Assembly (NCBI GenBank): GCA_944472135.2
Contig: OX235264.1
Span: 122,541,809 to 122,605,808, forward strand
Source: Trichobilharzia regenti
Lineage: Eukaryota; Platyhelminthes; Trematoda; Strigeidida; Schistosomatidae
Reading direction: 5' to 3'
DNA length: 64,000 nt
Positions 46,500 through 57,249 of the stretch are shown in pieces. How positions within the stretch are numbered: the stretch's first letter is position 1; the number at the start of each line of letters is the position of its first letter. The translations under genes were made by a program, and so were the position numbers. A model generated the notes under the pieces. That model saw only the letters and a list, made by a program, of their open reading frames with translations, made no database searches and was not told the origin of the DNA.

Positions 46500-47585
46500 T
46501 TATAGTATGCAACGACATGGATCACACATCGGCATTACATGATCGCCTCAATAAGACCCATTCAAACATCAAATTCACCATAGAATATGAACATAATAAT
46601 GAGTTCAATTTCCTGGATTTAAATCTAGAAAGAACAATCGATGGTACAAAGGAGGTGTCCATCTATAGAAAAGAAACCTGAACTGGACAATATCTTCTGT
46701 GCGTCGGTGGCACAGTGGTTAGGACTCCCGCCGACCATGCACATGCCCCTGGCGACGCAAACTTGATATCTATGGTTGGCATGCGAAATTTGGACTACCG
46801 ATATCCACGCTGAAAATTCCATACTTGTACCAAAAAACGGTGTGGAATAAAGCTGTAATCAAAAATAAAAATAAAAAAAAATAAATAACAGCTTTTGTCT
46901 CATAACCTTTAAACGTGTATTAGTGGGGACTTTGTACATTAGAACCAGGAAGCTATCACAAGATTGAAGGGCGATTATGTTTCGTTCAGAAATGCTCCAG
47001 AGAAAAATAATACCTTAAGGGATTAAGACAAAGTATTGCAGAGAAAAGATAAGAATGAAAAACACCAACTGTAGAAAAAAGAAAGTGTTTATTTGTCTCC
47101 CATTCAAAGGAGATGCATTGTCAAAAAAGACTGGCAAAAGACTGAAAGGTGCAATAAATAGAAGCTTCCCGGCAGCTAAACTCATAACATTATACAGCAC
47201 CACTTCTTCTGTGAGCCAATCAAAACTGGATAACTCCCCTGCTGATGTCACCTCCAACCGCGTTTATCAATTTACGCGCACTTGCGGCAGCAAGTAGATT
47301 GGAAGGATGGAAAGAAGGATTTCTATCCGGTTTTTTCAGCATATTCAAGAAACCTCCATCTGAAAGGAAGCAAATATTCTCAGAATGTAATTACCAGACA
47401 TATTGTTGATACTGGTCATCTCGTAGAGATTTCTAGGTCATTCAAAATATTAAAGAGACAAAGGATAGCAATTTGCTACGATTTACCGTAACCATGACAA
47501 TTAAACGATTCAAACCAACCAAACTTTTGCATACAGACAAAGAGAGTAAAGATTAATCTCTCACTCCCTTGGTAACTGAATTTTG
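46500..47585 (+). pseudogene. PLE (RT C-terminal part, linker, worn GIY-YIG) split by a SINE
   Basis: The plus strand encodes ALHDRLNKTHSNIKFTIEYE and FNFLDLNLERTIDGTKEV, then SIYRKET, is cut by a SINE at 46699-46890, and resumes with SFCLITFKRVLVGTL, the linker KKKVFICLPFKGDALSKKTG (47055-47120), then a GIY-YIG start VYQFTRTCGSK with a stop in the YIG motif, and RHIVDTGHLVEISRSF. RT motifs A-C are lost. Not functional. Confidence 0.75.
46699..46890 (+). mobile_element. tRNA-headed SINE, LINE-tailed type (copy 5)
   Basis: GTGCGTCGGTGGCACAGTGG head; part of the B-box region is deleted (only CACATGCCCCTGGCGACGC is left). The tail at 46807-46860 is the closest match to the LINE tail at 57637-57691. 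Confidence 0.83.
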
Positions 47586-48685
47586 ATTTTGATTACAATA
47601 ATTAGTCATTTAATTCAGTAATCTCAACTCACTGGGAAACTCTCAATCTTATAAACTCTAACCGCTTTGCTTTTTAGGTTGCTATGTGAACCTGCTAGCT
47701 AACTTTTTCTCTCTTACCGCTCATCCCTCTTTTCTACTTTCAAGGTGTGTAAATTGATGATGAAAACTTAGACAAAAATTGTAATACTGTTTACATTTTG
47801 AATGAGTCAATTTTAAAGCATTTCTTCTCTACTACCACTTAAACATTAAAGTATGTTATTATTATCATCATCTATATTACCATTGTAATTTCAGGTAGGG
47901 GTCTGCAGCTGATGAAGTGAACCTGGAAAATAGAATGATGAAATCTGGTATTCATCTTATAAACAGCGAATGGTCTTCTGTTTAGTATTCAAATTATGCC
48001 CACCTGTGATAAGTTGAGTCCATTTCATTTGAAACAGAGTTAATATTCCTCATCTTTATGATCAATACCTTAAGTAATTGAGTATATATTTCACGTAGAG
48101 ATAGGCGTATGCAACTGACACAAAAGACAATGAAATATTTGATGACGTCATCGTCTTTTCAATGAGTTCTTCTAGCTTCTTTGTTCAAGTCTGTCACAGG
48201 GGAAGATGATTTTACGAAAGAAATAGAAGAATCATGTGTCTTTTCTGCGATTCATTTCATTTGGCTTAAATCTGTGAACAATAGAATAAAAAAAGCATTC
48301 GCAATGTTCCACATTATTATTTTTCAGGATAGAAATACCGCCTATTTTTTTTTCGTGATTGTTTCTCAGTTTTCTTACAATTTCTTGATTCGCATCATGA
48401 AACAAACTGAAGCAATTACGCAGAAGAAAACTTACTTTATGAAGAAAGGCATCTCCGAAGAAGACTGCTAGTCTCTGTTTCATAGCCGAGCAGGGTAGTG
48501 TCAAGAATGGTATTTGTAAAGTAAACACATTGTCTGTCAAGTATGCTGAGCTTTTCTATGAACCTGAAGACCGTCATAACGGTGGCCTTCTTGAAACGTG
48601 AGCTCCCACAAACTTCCATAGTTATATCGCATACTTAATTCGTTAATACATGTTGTTTTATTTTCAATTATTGGTTTTTCAGGGA
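47586..48685. other. unassigned DNA, start probably PLE 3' UTR
   Basis: The first ~200 bases are probably the 3' UTR of the preceding PLE. The frame 48181-48471 has no recognisable motif and no support as a gene. Confidence 0.35.
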
Positions 48686-48687
48686 TC

Positions 48688-48860
48688 TCGTTTGGTTGGT
48701 TGGAGGATTTCATCATGAGCTGACATCAGTTGAACAACCATTGGAAAATCTGGGAGTGCTAGAGGGCTGTTTCGTCATAGGATGAGCTGAAGAGTCCATA
48801 TACCACTAAATCCCTACAAAAACCAATACTTCAAGATTAATCTGATGCTCACTAGCGACT
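48688..48860 (-). mobile_element. hammerhead-type SINE, 3' half
   Basis: The typical 3' part ('ggatttcatcatgagctgac') is followed leftwards by the worn ribozyme (CTAGAGGGCTGTTTCGTC). The ribozyme core region is lost. Confidence 0.55.
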
Positions 48861-48989
48861 GGTTCAACTCAGACAGTTAACCTTTGGTTCTAGTATGAAG
48901 CCGTAACCAGTAGGTTCCAGCAGGTTGAAGGTGAGGAAGATAGTGCGGAATTGTTGAGCTGTATCATGAACTGGCAGAAGTTAGAATTG

Positions 48990-49250
48990 ATAAGCCGGTC
49001 ATTTGATCACGTCCCAGTTGCTCAATGGTCTACGAGCTCACCAGCCTTGACACCATAATATCCTGGGTTGAAACCCCAGTGGGTGCGTTCTGCTGGTGAT
49101 TCCCAAAATAGGATGAAACATTTGGCTGTCCAGTACCCCTGATTGATTTTCAGCGGTTCTCTACCTGGTATCATCTCGTTGACAAACTCATAAAAACAAA
49201 AGTAATCCTCACAAATCATCTCTTGAAAATTAATCCGATGCTCTCTAGTG
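48990..49250 (+). mobile_element. hammerhead-bearing tRNA-derived SINE
   Basis: The head has GTTGCTCAATGG (A-box-like) and GGTTGAAACCCC (B box). The ribozyme lies at 49087-49135: strand GTTCTG, core CTGGTGA, stem II TTCCCAAAATAGGA, TGAAAC, then GTC and CAGTAC. Stem I pairs at five of six positions. CTGGTGA keeps CUGNNGA spacing, but A6 is G, so cleavage is doubtful. Confidence 0.68.
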
Positions 49251-49399
49251 ATTTGCTACGGGACAGAGTATCCTGGAGTTCTAGTGATAGAGCTTCTAAG
49301 ACTGATATCCGTTTTCCACCACCTGCATCACTGCCAAGAAGGGTTTGTTCCTTCTCCAAGACACCGTCGGACTCTTACTCGCTGTAATGCCTGATGTAC

Positions 49400-49616
49400 A
49401 ATAGTACATATGTATGGTTTTTTAAAGAAGATATATCCGGTGAGGGAAGTGAATCATGAATGTGAATGTATAAAATAATAATAGTAGTATGAAATACCAT
49501 AAAAATATACGTGATTATAATTATGGTTGTATGTCAAGTGGCAAAACAATTAATGTTATATATAGAATAATTCATTGGATGAATATAACTTGGTTTAGGA
49601 GTGTGTAATTTTAGGA
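49400..49616 (+). mobile_element. PLE terminal region (third PLE family)
   Basis: This resembles 59040-59160 and 59545-59670 and the reverse of 60180-60430: 'tatggttttt', 'gtgagggaa', (AAT)n and 'atgtcaagt' occur in the same order. No coding sequence. Confidence 0.6.
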
Positions 49617-49875
49617 TTAGTAGGCTTATAGAACATACACATCCTAAATTGTGCTTAGAAAAGACAACAGACTTCAACTTCCGCCTACCACAGCGAGTAT
49701 AGACTTGACCTATTTAAATATGATTGGTCATTAGTATGTACTTTTGTTTGATATAACTGAGTAATTGTCAGGCATTTTATTTTGTTTTATTCTTGTGAAC
49801 CAGGGTAGTTGCAAAGCGATTGTAGCGAAACTATGAAATGACGAAATCATCTCGCGAAATTTAACTTCCGAAAGT
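49617..49875 (+). mobile_element. PLE C-terminal end and 3' UTR
   Basis: Coding remnant EHTHPKLCLEKTTDFNFRLP matches the C-terminus of the 384-codon PLE at 39150-39215, and the UTR matches 39221-39400. Confidence 0.65.
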
Positions 49876-50150
49876 CTTGTGCAAATAGAATGAAGATAAA
49901 AGCGTTACATAACACTGAGTGAGATTCGATAACATAGAATTTAACGTTGCAAAACAAAACTGATTTACAATGACAAGGGGAACAAGTGAAATAATACCGG
50001 GACAGTTCAAAGGAGAATAGTAATAGTAGTAACAATTGACGAAATAAAGAAAGAGTATGCAAATTGAATAGACAAAATGAAAAAAAATTGGTAGAGCTTA
50101 ATTATGAATGAGGATTACCATGCTTTAGCATAGAGGGATTAGGACTATGA
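49876..50150 (+). repeat. interspersed repeat, inverted copy at 58600-58840
   Basis: The stretch 49950-50150 matches the reverse complement of 58600-58840. It ends where the LINE C-terminus starts. It is probably part of a PLE terminal region. Confidence 0.5.
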
Positions 50151-50880
50151 AAGGTGAAGGGGTTGAAAGAACCTTTTCTGCATACAGAGATCTGGCTTTT
50201 CTGTTTCGATATCCTTGGTTTCTCGAAAAAGATTATATCCTATTACGAAGAGTATTAAATGCTGTGAGTAGGGCTTGTGGTCTGCCACTGAATGAGCTCA
50301 CCAATACTATAGTCGAGAGGCATATAAATTCCTGTACAAAATGGGCAAAGGCTATACTGTCAGACCCTCTGCATCCCCTTTATTCACACCTGTCCCCTTG
50401 TATCTCATCAGGTAGGACGAGAAGTCAATATAAAAAGTTATATGCTCGTACCACTAAGTACAGAAATTCTACAACTCCCTATTTAGCCCGTACTTTATGT
50501 GATGAAGACTCATTTAGAGGTGAAACACATAAGTTACTATGTAATTAGCACAGTGAATCGACCCTTTCATAGTTTATCTTTCTGTATCTTATGGTGTCAC
50601 ACTTTCTGTCGTTTAATTATTACTCTGCTAATTTATTTTAGTTGTTATTACAATTATTACTACAATTTTGTACTTTATGCATATTTTTCACCGTACTGCA
50701 CACGGTATTTTGCTATGTAGCTGCTGTAACAAGCGTTTTATTACTATTATGTAATGTGTATTTATAATTTTTTTGTCGTTTTTGAGTAAATTAGATGCAA
50801 TATTGTACTGAATGCTGAAAATTCCTTGCTGTATCATGAGTACTGTTTTTGGAATAAAGCTATTATTATTATCATTATTA
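50151..50880 (+). mobile_element. CR1/jockey-like LINE C-terminus and 3' end
   Basis: The frame 50147-50548 encodes YPWFLEKDYILLRRVLNAVS, TKWAKAILSDPLHPLYSHLS, PCISSGRTRSQYKK and YLARTLCDEDSFRGETHKLL and then stops: a C-terminal region of LINE ORF2, shared with 57.9 and 63.1 kb. The 3' UTR ends with GCTGAAAATTCC, GGAATAAAGCTATTATTATT and an (ATT)n tail. Severely 5'-truncated; this is the longest C-terminal frame of the family here. Confidence 0.72.
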
Positions 50881-51039
50881 TTAAAAAAGCTTCTTCAAAA
50901 ATACAGACATCAATTATTTCTAACAAATTATGGAACAAACAGCTTAACCCATGAATTCTCCCGGATAATACACCCTCCCTATAAATACTGCCATTTTACC
51001 TTCTTGTTAGGAGGGCATCAAGAAATGATAAGATGCTGT

Positions 51040-51375
51040 CTTTCTCCTATTCATATAAGAACTGAATTTGTCGGTGAGCCATACTGAACTTTTGGAGAGG
51101 GACCTTGGCATCGAATTTATTATTATGCAAGATAAAAGTATCGTCGATATATCTACAGTAGAACAAAAGTTCATCGATTACAATTTTGAGTGTACACTTA
51201 CCTGAGTTTGCCGTAAATATATCGGCTGAATGGGGAGCCAGAAAGGTTCCCTTCGCTACTCCCTCCACTTGACGGTAGAAGTCATTGTTAAACTGAGACT
51301 GCACATTCATCGTAAAACCGAGTAGGAGTTCCCCTAGTGTCTGAGGTGATACACCTAAGTCTATCGAGTTCTGAT
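51040..51375 (-). pseudogene. PLE reverse transcriptase fragment
   Basis: Minus strand: DFYRQVEGVAKGTFLAPHSA and YCRYIDDTFILHNNKFDAKV, i.e. DGVAMGSP changed to EGVAKGTF and the catalytic YVDD as YIDD, then LQKFSMAHRQIQFLYE. Joined head-to-head with 51673-51850 across an interspersed repeat. Confidence 0.72.
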
Positions 51376-51378
51376 GTT

Positions 51379-51672
51379 GTAACAACAGAAGACAAGGGCC
51401 GGCAACAGATCGTTTTATTACGTATTTATAATATCTCATGTACATTATTATAGCTTATGCAAGTAGACAAACGAAGTTTTCTGATTGGTTGTTTCGGGTT
51501 TCCTCGGAAAGTGGAGCAATCTATCTGCGAATGATATTTGCCCATGTTAGGTTTGCTGTGATTGGTTGTTGAACCAGCCTTGTTAATATTTTTTCACGGC
51601 CAATATTAGTGACCTAGACATTGACGTAGATTGGTGTCTACCAATTGGCTAGCAGCTTGCTCTCACCACAGT
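51379..51672 (+). repeat. unclassified interspersed repeat (same as 44.2 kb)
   Basis: From 'gttgtaacaacagaagacaa' to CTCTCACCACAGTG. It lies between two PLE fragments of opposite orientation. Confidence 0.5.
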
Positions 51673-51850
51673 GTAGATATGTGAACGATGATATAATCTG
51701 GCATAATAACAAAATCGATGCCAAGTTCCTTCTCCAAAAGTTCAGTGTGGCTCACCCAGAAATTGAGTTCACATATGAAAAGGAGAAAGACAAGATTGCA
51801 GTATTAAGAGGGGAATATTTTCCTGAAGAATTCATGGCTTGGCCAATACA
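51673..51850 (+). pseudogene. PLE reverse transcriptase fragment
   Basis: Plus-strand YVNDDIIWHNNKIDAKFLLQ and KFSVAHPEIEFTYEKEKD, the same region as in the minus fragment at 51040. Catalytic YVDD is altered to YVND. Confidence 0.68.
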
Positions 51851-52780
51851 CCCATTTTAATTCAGCAAAACGAAAATTTGAAGTGAAGATGGGAGTAAGA
51901 CAAACTGGCTGCCTCCTATTTTTAGTGACCTTCCTGATTACAGTAGACTCGATAATGCAACAGACAACGGCGGGCAACAGGAAAACAGGCATAAAATAGA
52001 CAATAAAAATGGAGGATCTGGAATTCGTCGATGATATATATATCTGGTTTCCCACAAACTGGAAGATATGCAGGTGAAAAGCAACAAGTTGGGACAACAA
52101 GCACGCAGAGAGGATAGGACTTCAGGTGAACTTTGAAATCTGAAAGAAACAACCTCCGTCACCAACCTAACTACCTGCAAAGGATTTTCCTAACTACAGG
52201 CGGAGAAAACTAATGAGCCTCCATTTCTCTCGAGTTCGTGTGGACGTCAACAACACAGCCTGCAAAATAAGATCCGGATTTTCAACTTCAGTAAGAAGTC
52301 AGTGCTACTTGTTACACGGATCAAAGACTTAACGCGTCAAGAAAACCACCTTAAACAAACTACGGAACTTTATCAACAAGTGTTTTCTCTGGGTACCACT
52401 CAAATTCAGATGAAGGGTCAGAGAAGATCAGCAACAGGGAGGGGACTCTGAAACGAACCAACCAACCCAACAGGAACCCATTGTGCAACTAATATGCAGG
52501 CAGAAATGGAGATGCATATACCATACTCTGAGAAAACCAAATCATCAAGGGACATCACACGCCAGGCTATTGCTTGAGTGGAACCCGAAATGAAAACGGC
52601 AATTTTGTCTTCAGTGCGAGGGTGACAATGAGTAGGTGATGTGGAGAGGAGATAAAAGCATGTGGCCAAACGTGGAGCCAGGTGAAAATGTTGGCGGAGA
52701 ACCGAACACAACGGAAGCGTGCATCTGAAGCCCTCCCTATGTTCCTCTAATAAATAAATTAAACAATAATAACATATTTG
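51851..52780 (+). mobile_element. RTE-like LINE copy
   Basis: Begins at RT motif B remnants, with LEFVDDIYIWFPTNWKIC near 52005-52075 (catalytic FADD is FVDD), the post-RT block, a C-terminal block with NGNFVFSAR-like decay, and the family UTR and AT-rich tail near 52740-52775. Broken frames. Confidence 0.7.
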
Positions 52781-53060
52781 TGAGGGAATAATCTGAACAA
52801 GAAATTTTAGAAAGATTAATCTCCTGTGCTTTCAAATCTGTAATAAACATCTCGAGTTTGAAACAACAAGAAATTGCCATCATACATTGACATATTGTAA
52901 AAAATGCTTCAATATAATAGATCATATATGTGAATACAGAAAAGGGAAGATCGCTTTTTAAAAGGATCACATGTATCAAGAATAATTAATGAGATAATTT
53001 TGTAAGAAAAGAAAAGAGAAAGAACAATCAAGATGTCATAAATCTAGGGTAAACAAAATT
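52781..53060. other. unassigned AT-rich DNA
   Basis: No feature was recognised. Confidence 0.4.
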
Positions 53061-53061
53061 T

Positions 53062-54345
53062 GACCATGTTTAGTGGATGACATACTACGCCTAATTAGAA
53101 AAAAACAACAAGGTACTTATTGGAGGCTAATTAATAGATCCCTAACTGATGGCAGAACTCCGACCAGAAAAAGCTGGATTCAGGAAAGGCAAATAATGTT
53201 CAGACCAAATTGCAACTCTACGCATCATCATCATAGAACAAAGCATGGAATGGCAATCAGACCTCTACCTCAACTTTATAGACTTTGAGAAGGCCTTCGA
53301 CAGCGTTGACCGTGAAGTAATTTGGAAAGTACTCGGGTACTACGGCGTACCCGAAATACTCATCAACCTTATTCAACAGCTGTACGACAACGGCACATGT
53401 CAAGCGATCCACAACCGAAAACTCAGTGAGGCGTTTGGAGTAGACACAGGAGTCAGACAAGGGTGCTTATTATCACCAATGATATTCCTAATTCTGGTGG
53501 ACAGGATTATGCGTCAGACAGTGGGAAACGAGAAAGAAGACATGGATATCCTAGACCGACGTGAAAAACCTAGAAGACCTGGAGTAAAACAATAGGCAAA
53601 CGAAAGGGTAAACACAACAACAACAACAGCAGCCACAACATCCAGCGTCAATGACCATCAGTGGAAGGGATTTGAAAGAGGTTACTTCATTCACTTATCT
53701 AGGGAGCATTGTCTCAACTACAGGCACTCGGAACGGACGAGGATGTCAAATCGAGAATCGGGAAGGCAGGTGAGAAACACATTCATCAACCTGAAACAAC
53801 CAATCTGGAAATCGTCCGCTGTCACTCAGCATCAAAAACAAAATCCAGTCGGATTCTCAGTACAAACACAGGAAGTTAGTCAGCTCTTCTATACGGATTA
53901 GAAACTTGTTGGGCGGGTCACAAAGAATATTTCCAACATCCTGTTGCAGACCTTTATCAATCAAAAACTGTCTTCACTGGCTCTATACTTAAGATCAGAT
54001 AGTCGGGTCGGAAAGAATCACCAACAAGAAACTATGGGGAAAAACAAAGCAAGAACCAAATGCCCAACAAATATGCAGGAGAAAGTGGAGATGGATCGAA
54101 CACTGGCTGAGGAGGCCGCTGGGTGACATCGCGGTTCAAGCCATTGCTCGAGTTGAACCCGAAAGGGAAGCGGCGAGTAGGGCGTCAAAGCGTGACATGG
54201 AGGAGATCGTGTGAAGAGGAGTTGAAACAGTGTGGACTAACATGGATGCAGGTGAAAAGTGCAGCAGAAGACGGAAGCGTGTGGAGACGTGCAGGTGAAG
54301 CCCTATTTTCCACTAGAAACCCACAGGAGCAATAATAACTGATGG
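53062..54345 (+). mobile_element. best-preserved RTE-like LINE copy, RT motif C deleted
   Basis: The frame 53245-53595 covers RT motif A (NFIDFEKAFDSVDREVIWKV), LINLIQQLYDNGTCQAIHN and motif B (GVRQGCLLSPMIFLILVDRI). The stretch that should carry motif C (FADD) is missing: the sequence jumps from the NLEDL-like codons to a CAACAACAACAACAGC run. A later frame (54123-54335) is an intact C-terminus: GKRRVGRQSVTWRRSCEEEL and SVWRRAGEALFSTRNPQEQ. Loss of the catalytic aspartates makes it dead. By C-terminus and tail this fits an RTE/SR2-like element. Confidence 0.8.
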
Positions 54346-54590
54346 CAACTCATAATCAAACCTATAATGTTTGATGACATTCAATTTTTCAGTTAAATGG
54401 AATATTCCACAGCAATAAACCTAATGACAATAAAGTCTTCATAGATAAAATGAAATCTCAGCCTTGGTCGAGAGTTTTGGAGATAAGAATTGTCACAGTT
54501 TCAGTTAATTATGGTGTTAGCAGCGACGACATTCTTTTAATATTGATTTTTTTCGTTCGCTTGTGTTTTCCCATTTGATTGATGGGAACA
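54346..54590. other. unassigned DNA
   Basis: No feature was recognised. Confidence 0.4.
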
Positions 54591-54593
54591 AAG

Positions 54594-54720
54594 TGTTCGG
54601 CTTCCCGAACTAGGATGAAACGGCTGTCCAGTACTACCAAGTTTTCCAATGGTTCCCTAATTCAGCTCATGATGAAATCCTGTAGCCACTCAAATCCCTT
54701 CAAACCAACAGTTGAATTCT
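54594..54720 (+). mobile_element. 5'-truncated hammerhead-type SINE
   Basis: Starts inside the ribozyme: CCCGAACTAGGATGAAACGG, then CTGTCCAGTAC and TTTTCCAATGG with the SINE 3' part. Core strand CUGANGA is absent. Confidence 0.6.
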
Positions 54721-54752
54721 TCCATATTAGTTTGCGTATTAAATGTTTCACA

Positions 54753-55388
54753 CAGTGAGTGAAAAAGCATTATTTATCCGATGATGTTTCGAAAAAAATT
54801 TATTCTTCATAATCATATCATCAATTATAATCACACGACTTCGAAACCTGCGTTTTATAGTTTCCTTTGTCCTCTCCTATTTGCCGTCTTTGGGGTAGGA
54901 GGATTTTACAGATATCCGACTGGACAGGTGTTGAATCATTCCTGTTACATGTATTTGCAGTTGACTCGATAAACAAAGCTTCCGTTATCGATCTCTCCCA
55001 CCATTCACCTTGTGACATTGGATTTTAAAACTGTCATCCTATCCCATCCATCCTATTGTATGGTTGTGTGTCAATGCATGCAGTGCTATAAGATGAAAGT
55101 TTTAACACATAATGTCACGGGATGGAGGGAGGGAGAGATCGATAACAGAAGCTTTGTTTATCGAATCAACTGCAAATACATATAATAGGAATGATTCAAC
55201 AGCTATCCAGTCGTATATCTGGGAAATTCTACTACCCCAATGACGAGACAAATACGAGAGGACAAAGAAAACTATAGAAACTCAAGTTTCGAAGTCGTGT
55301 GATTATAATTGATGACGTGATTATGAACAATAAATTTTGTTCGAAACCTTGTCATCCAGTAAATAATACTGTTTTTTCACTGTGTGAT
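54753..55388. mobile_element. head-to-head PLE, second family
   Basis: Left arm about 54753-55020 and right arm 55111-55388 are inverted repeats. Each carries the C-terminal remnant SITEALFIESTANTCNRNDS (minus strand on the left, equivalent plus strand on the right). The centre is ~90 bp. The terminus matches the PLE at 40.96 kb. Confidence 0.78.
55330..55375 (+). ncRNA. hammerhead-like pieces at PLE terminus, tentative
   Basis: GAACAA/TTGTTC hairpin is followed by GAAAC, CTT and GTC. GAAAC-loop-GUC fits the short stem III of PLE hammerheads, but the CUGANGA strand is displaced (TTGATGA about 15 nt upstream). A structure search is needed; weak. Confidence 0.25.
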
Positions 55389-55690
55389 ATATATAATAAA
55401 CCAACTAAAATGTTCGGCTTCTGTTGATTCGTCATCTCCTATTGCGGATGCTTTAAGAATCTCCAATGATAAACTAGCAGTGGTATCCAAGGTACTCATT
55501 TTATTCTGTTTGGGTTCCATTAGACGGATGAACTTGTATTTCCAACTGAGTGATACTATTCACACCAAGAAGGGAATCCAGTTGTCACCTTTTTTCAAAT
55601 ACCAAAGTGTTATCCACTTGACCACTAGGGTCATGGACACTACAGTCTAATCAGTCAACCAGGAAATCAGTACCTAATTTTTTTTTAAAT
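55389..55690 (+). other. possible host exon in an open frame
   Basis: Positions about 55405-55490 read in frame as CSASVDSSSPIADALRISND and KLAVVSK and are followed by GTACTC, a plausible splice donor. No acceptor is clear on the left, where a PLE abuts. I do not recognise the protein. Confidence 0.25.
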
Positions 55691-55699
55691 TATATCGAT

Positions 55700-55908
55700 T
55701 GCCGATGCATGAGAGGTGACTCTCATATCCTGAATAGTCTGTTAGAAGGGTTTCGATGTTTGAACCTACGATCTGTTGATTCGAGTCTCAGTGAGAACAC
55801 CACCAGTCACTCACTGGAGAATGTAGGAACATTCACTGATTGACGACACCCAAACAGGACGAAATGCGTATCCTAGATTCTATCGCTATTCACAATCCAT
55901 CAAATTAT
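55700..55908 (+). mobile_element. SM-alpha-type SINE with hammerhead
   Basis: A tRNA-like head shows B box GATTCGAGTCTC (55772-55784). The ribozyme region spans about 55826-55890: the strand GAATGTAGGA pairs with TCCTAGATTC at nine of ten positions as stem I; the middle contains CTGATTGACGA (consensus CUGAUGA with extra bases), CACCCAAACAGGAC as stem II region and GAAAT. SM-alpha elements are known to be pol III SINEs with hammerheads. The core insertion and GAAAT suggest an inactive or weak ribozyme. Confidence 0.68.
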
Positions 55909-56118
55909 TTTTTTTGTAGATATTATAGTAGCTGGCCCGAAAATTCGAACAGGCCGCCAAGGTCAAGGTCGAAGAAAGTCATTGAAGGCATTGTCTGCTT
56001 GAAGAATGAAAACTTTACAATTGTAACACGTTACACAGAGAATTTCAGTAGTAAATACTTGATTCACAAAAAATCCTCACTCAAACATTTAATAGACAGA
56101 AGACCAGTGGTTCAGTGA
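55909..56118 (+). other. open frame after a splice-acceptor-like site
   Basis: A T-rich run and TTTTTGTAG precede a frame of about 66 codons (WPENSNRPPRSRSKKVIEGI, then KSSLKHLIDRRPVVQ and a stop). An alternative frame reads VAGPKIRTGRQGQGRRKSLK. I recognise neither. It may be chance. Confidence 0.2.
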
Positions 56119-56119
56119 A

Positions 56120-56895
56120 CAGTCTCTTTATGGCTGCGAATTCATCTTCAATTAGTAAGTTGAAATGAACTGGATGTATATAAAAGAGGGTAGTAACAAA
56201 AGCGATGATTGTTAAAGACGAGTTACGTAATAACATGAATAGTTGAATGAAAGAGTTGTGCTTAGGGTGTGCATAGAAACAAAATAACATACGGTATGAC
56301 GTAAGAGTTCTAAGTAGTTAGAAAAACAAACAAGCAAAAGTTAAGTCAAATCAACAGAATTGTTACCATGAGAGTAGAAGTGGTTGAATAATTACTGGTT
56401 GAATTTTGTTTTCTATTCATAGTTCAGGTTCTTCCAGCTGAATGACTAAGGCTTTTTTGATGCAGGAAGACGGAAACGAATTGTCTTTGGCAGATTGTTC
56501 TTCAATTAGTAGATCACTTTGACGCAGGAGGTGTTTGTTGAGATGGAATGACTAATGGTGACGAGATGTGCGATTTTGCACTCGTTATACAGCCACTGCC
56601 TTCTTTCTGCAGCCACGCCGAATAGTTTTGTTTGACCCTTTTTAACAGAATACGCGTTGAACTACGATGTACCCGGATCTACAGCTACAGGTGAACTGGT
56701 ATATACACATAAAAGTGATCAGGTGTGGGATCTAGCCCTTTGGGCTTCTGCATATCAGCGGGTGACTGAGGAGCACTACTCTCAATGTTGCAGCAAGGAA
56801 AGGTCTTCTTAAAGAAGTGGAAATTCTTCTCCAAAGGACATCACACAAGTAGGTCACCTTTGAAGTCGAGATTCATGTGAAATATCTTTTTTGGC
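56120..56895 (-). pseudogene. degraded PLE end, same family as 14.45 kb
   Basis: By alignment to 14110-14790, the minus strand holds the 3' UTR (56140-56400) and worn C-terminal endonuclease (56450-56760). Many stops. Confidence 0.62.
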
Positions 56896-56967
56896 ACGGA
56901 TGGCGTCTCTTGCTTTTGGATTTTCCGCGTGTTATGCCTCAAATGATTAACATCCTAAAATTTTAAT

Positions 56968-57249
56968 TTGCTTATAATTTATCGTTCAGTTTCCTCCATA
57001 GGTGTAGTATCCCCAAAGTATATTTTTGCAGATGACGACGTATACTTATTGTTCAGTCTTCTTGTAGTAATGATGGTTAGTGAAAACAAGACACATATTT
57101 CGCCAAAAAGACTGAATTCTGTCAATTCGTTTTCCACTTTAGCTGTACAGTCCCATTTGTATACATTTTGTTTTCATGAAGGAGGGTTGTTAAATATCCA
57201 GATTGCTGAGAACTTGGACCTATCGCAGGTATCAGAAGATCAGCCTTAA
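56968..57249 (+). other. open frame of uncertain coding nature
   Basis: A 93-codon frame. TTTTGCAG at 57026-57033 could be a splice acceptor before DDDVYLLF. Residues about 40-93 (THISPKRLNSVNSFSTLAVQ and LYTFCFHEGGLLNIQIAENL) have balanced composition and no low complexity. I do not recognise a family. It could be a host exon. Confidence 0.25.

Noticed and set aside
48181..48471. 96-codon frame as a possible small gene
   Set aside because: No motif, biased AT-rich codons, and an equally long overlapping frame on the other strand at 48232-48540.
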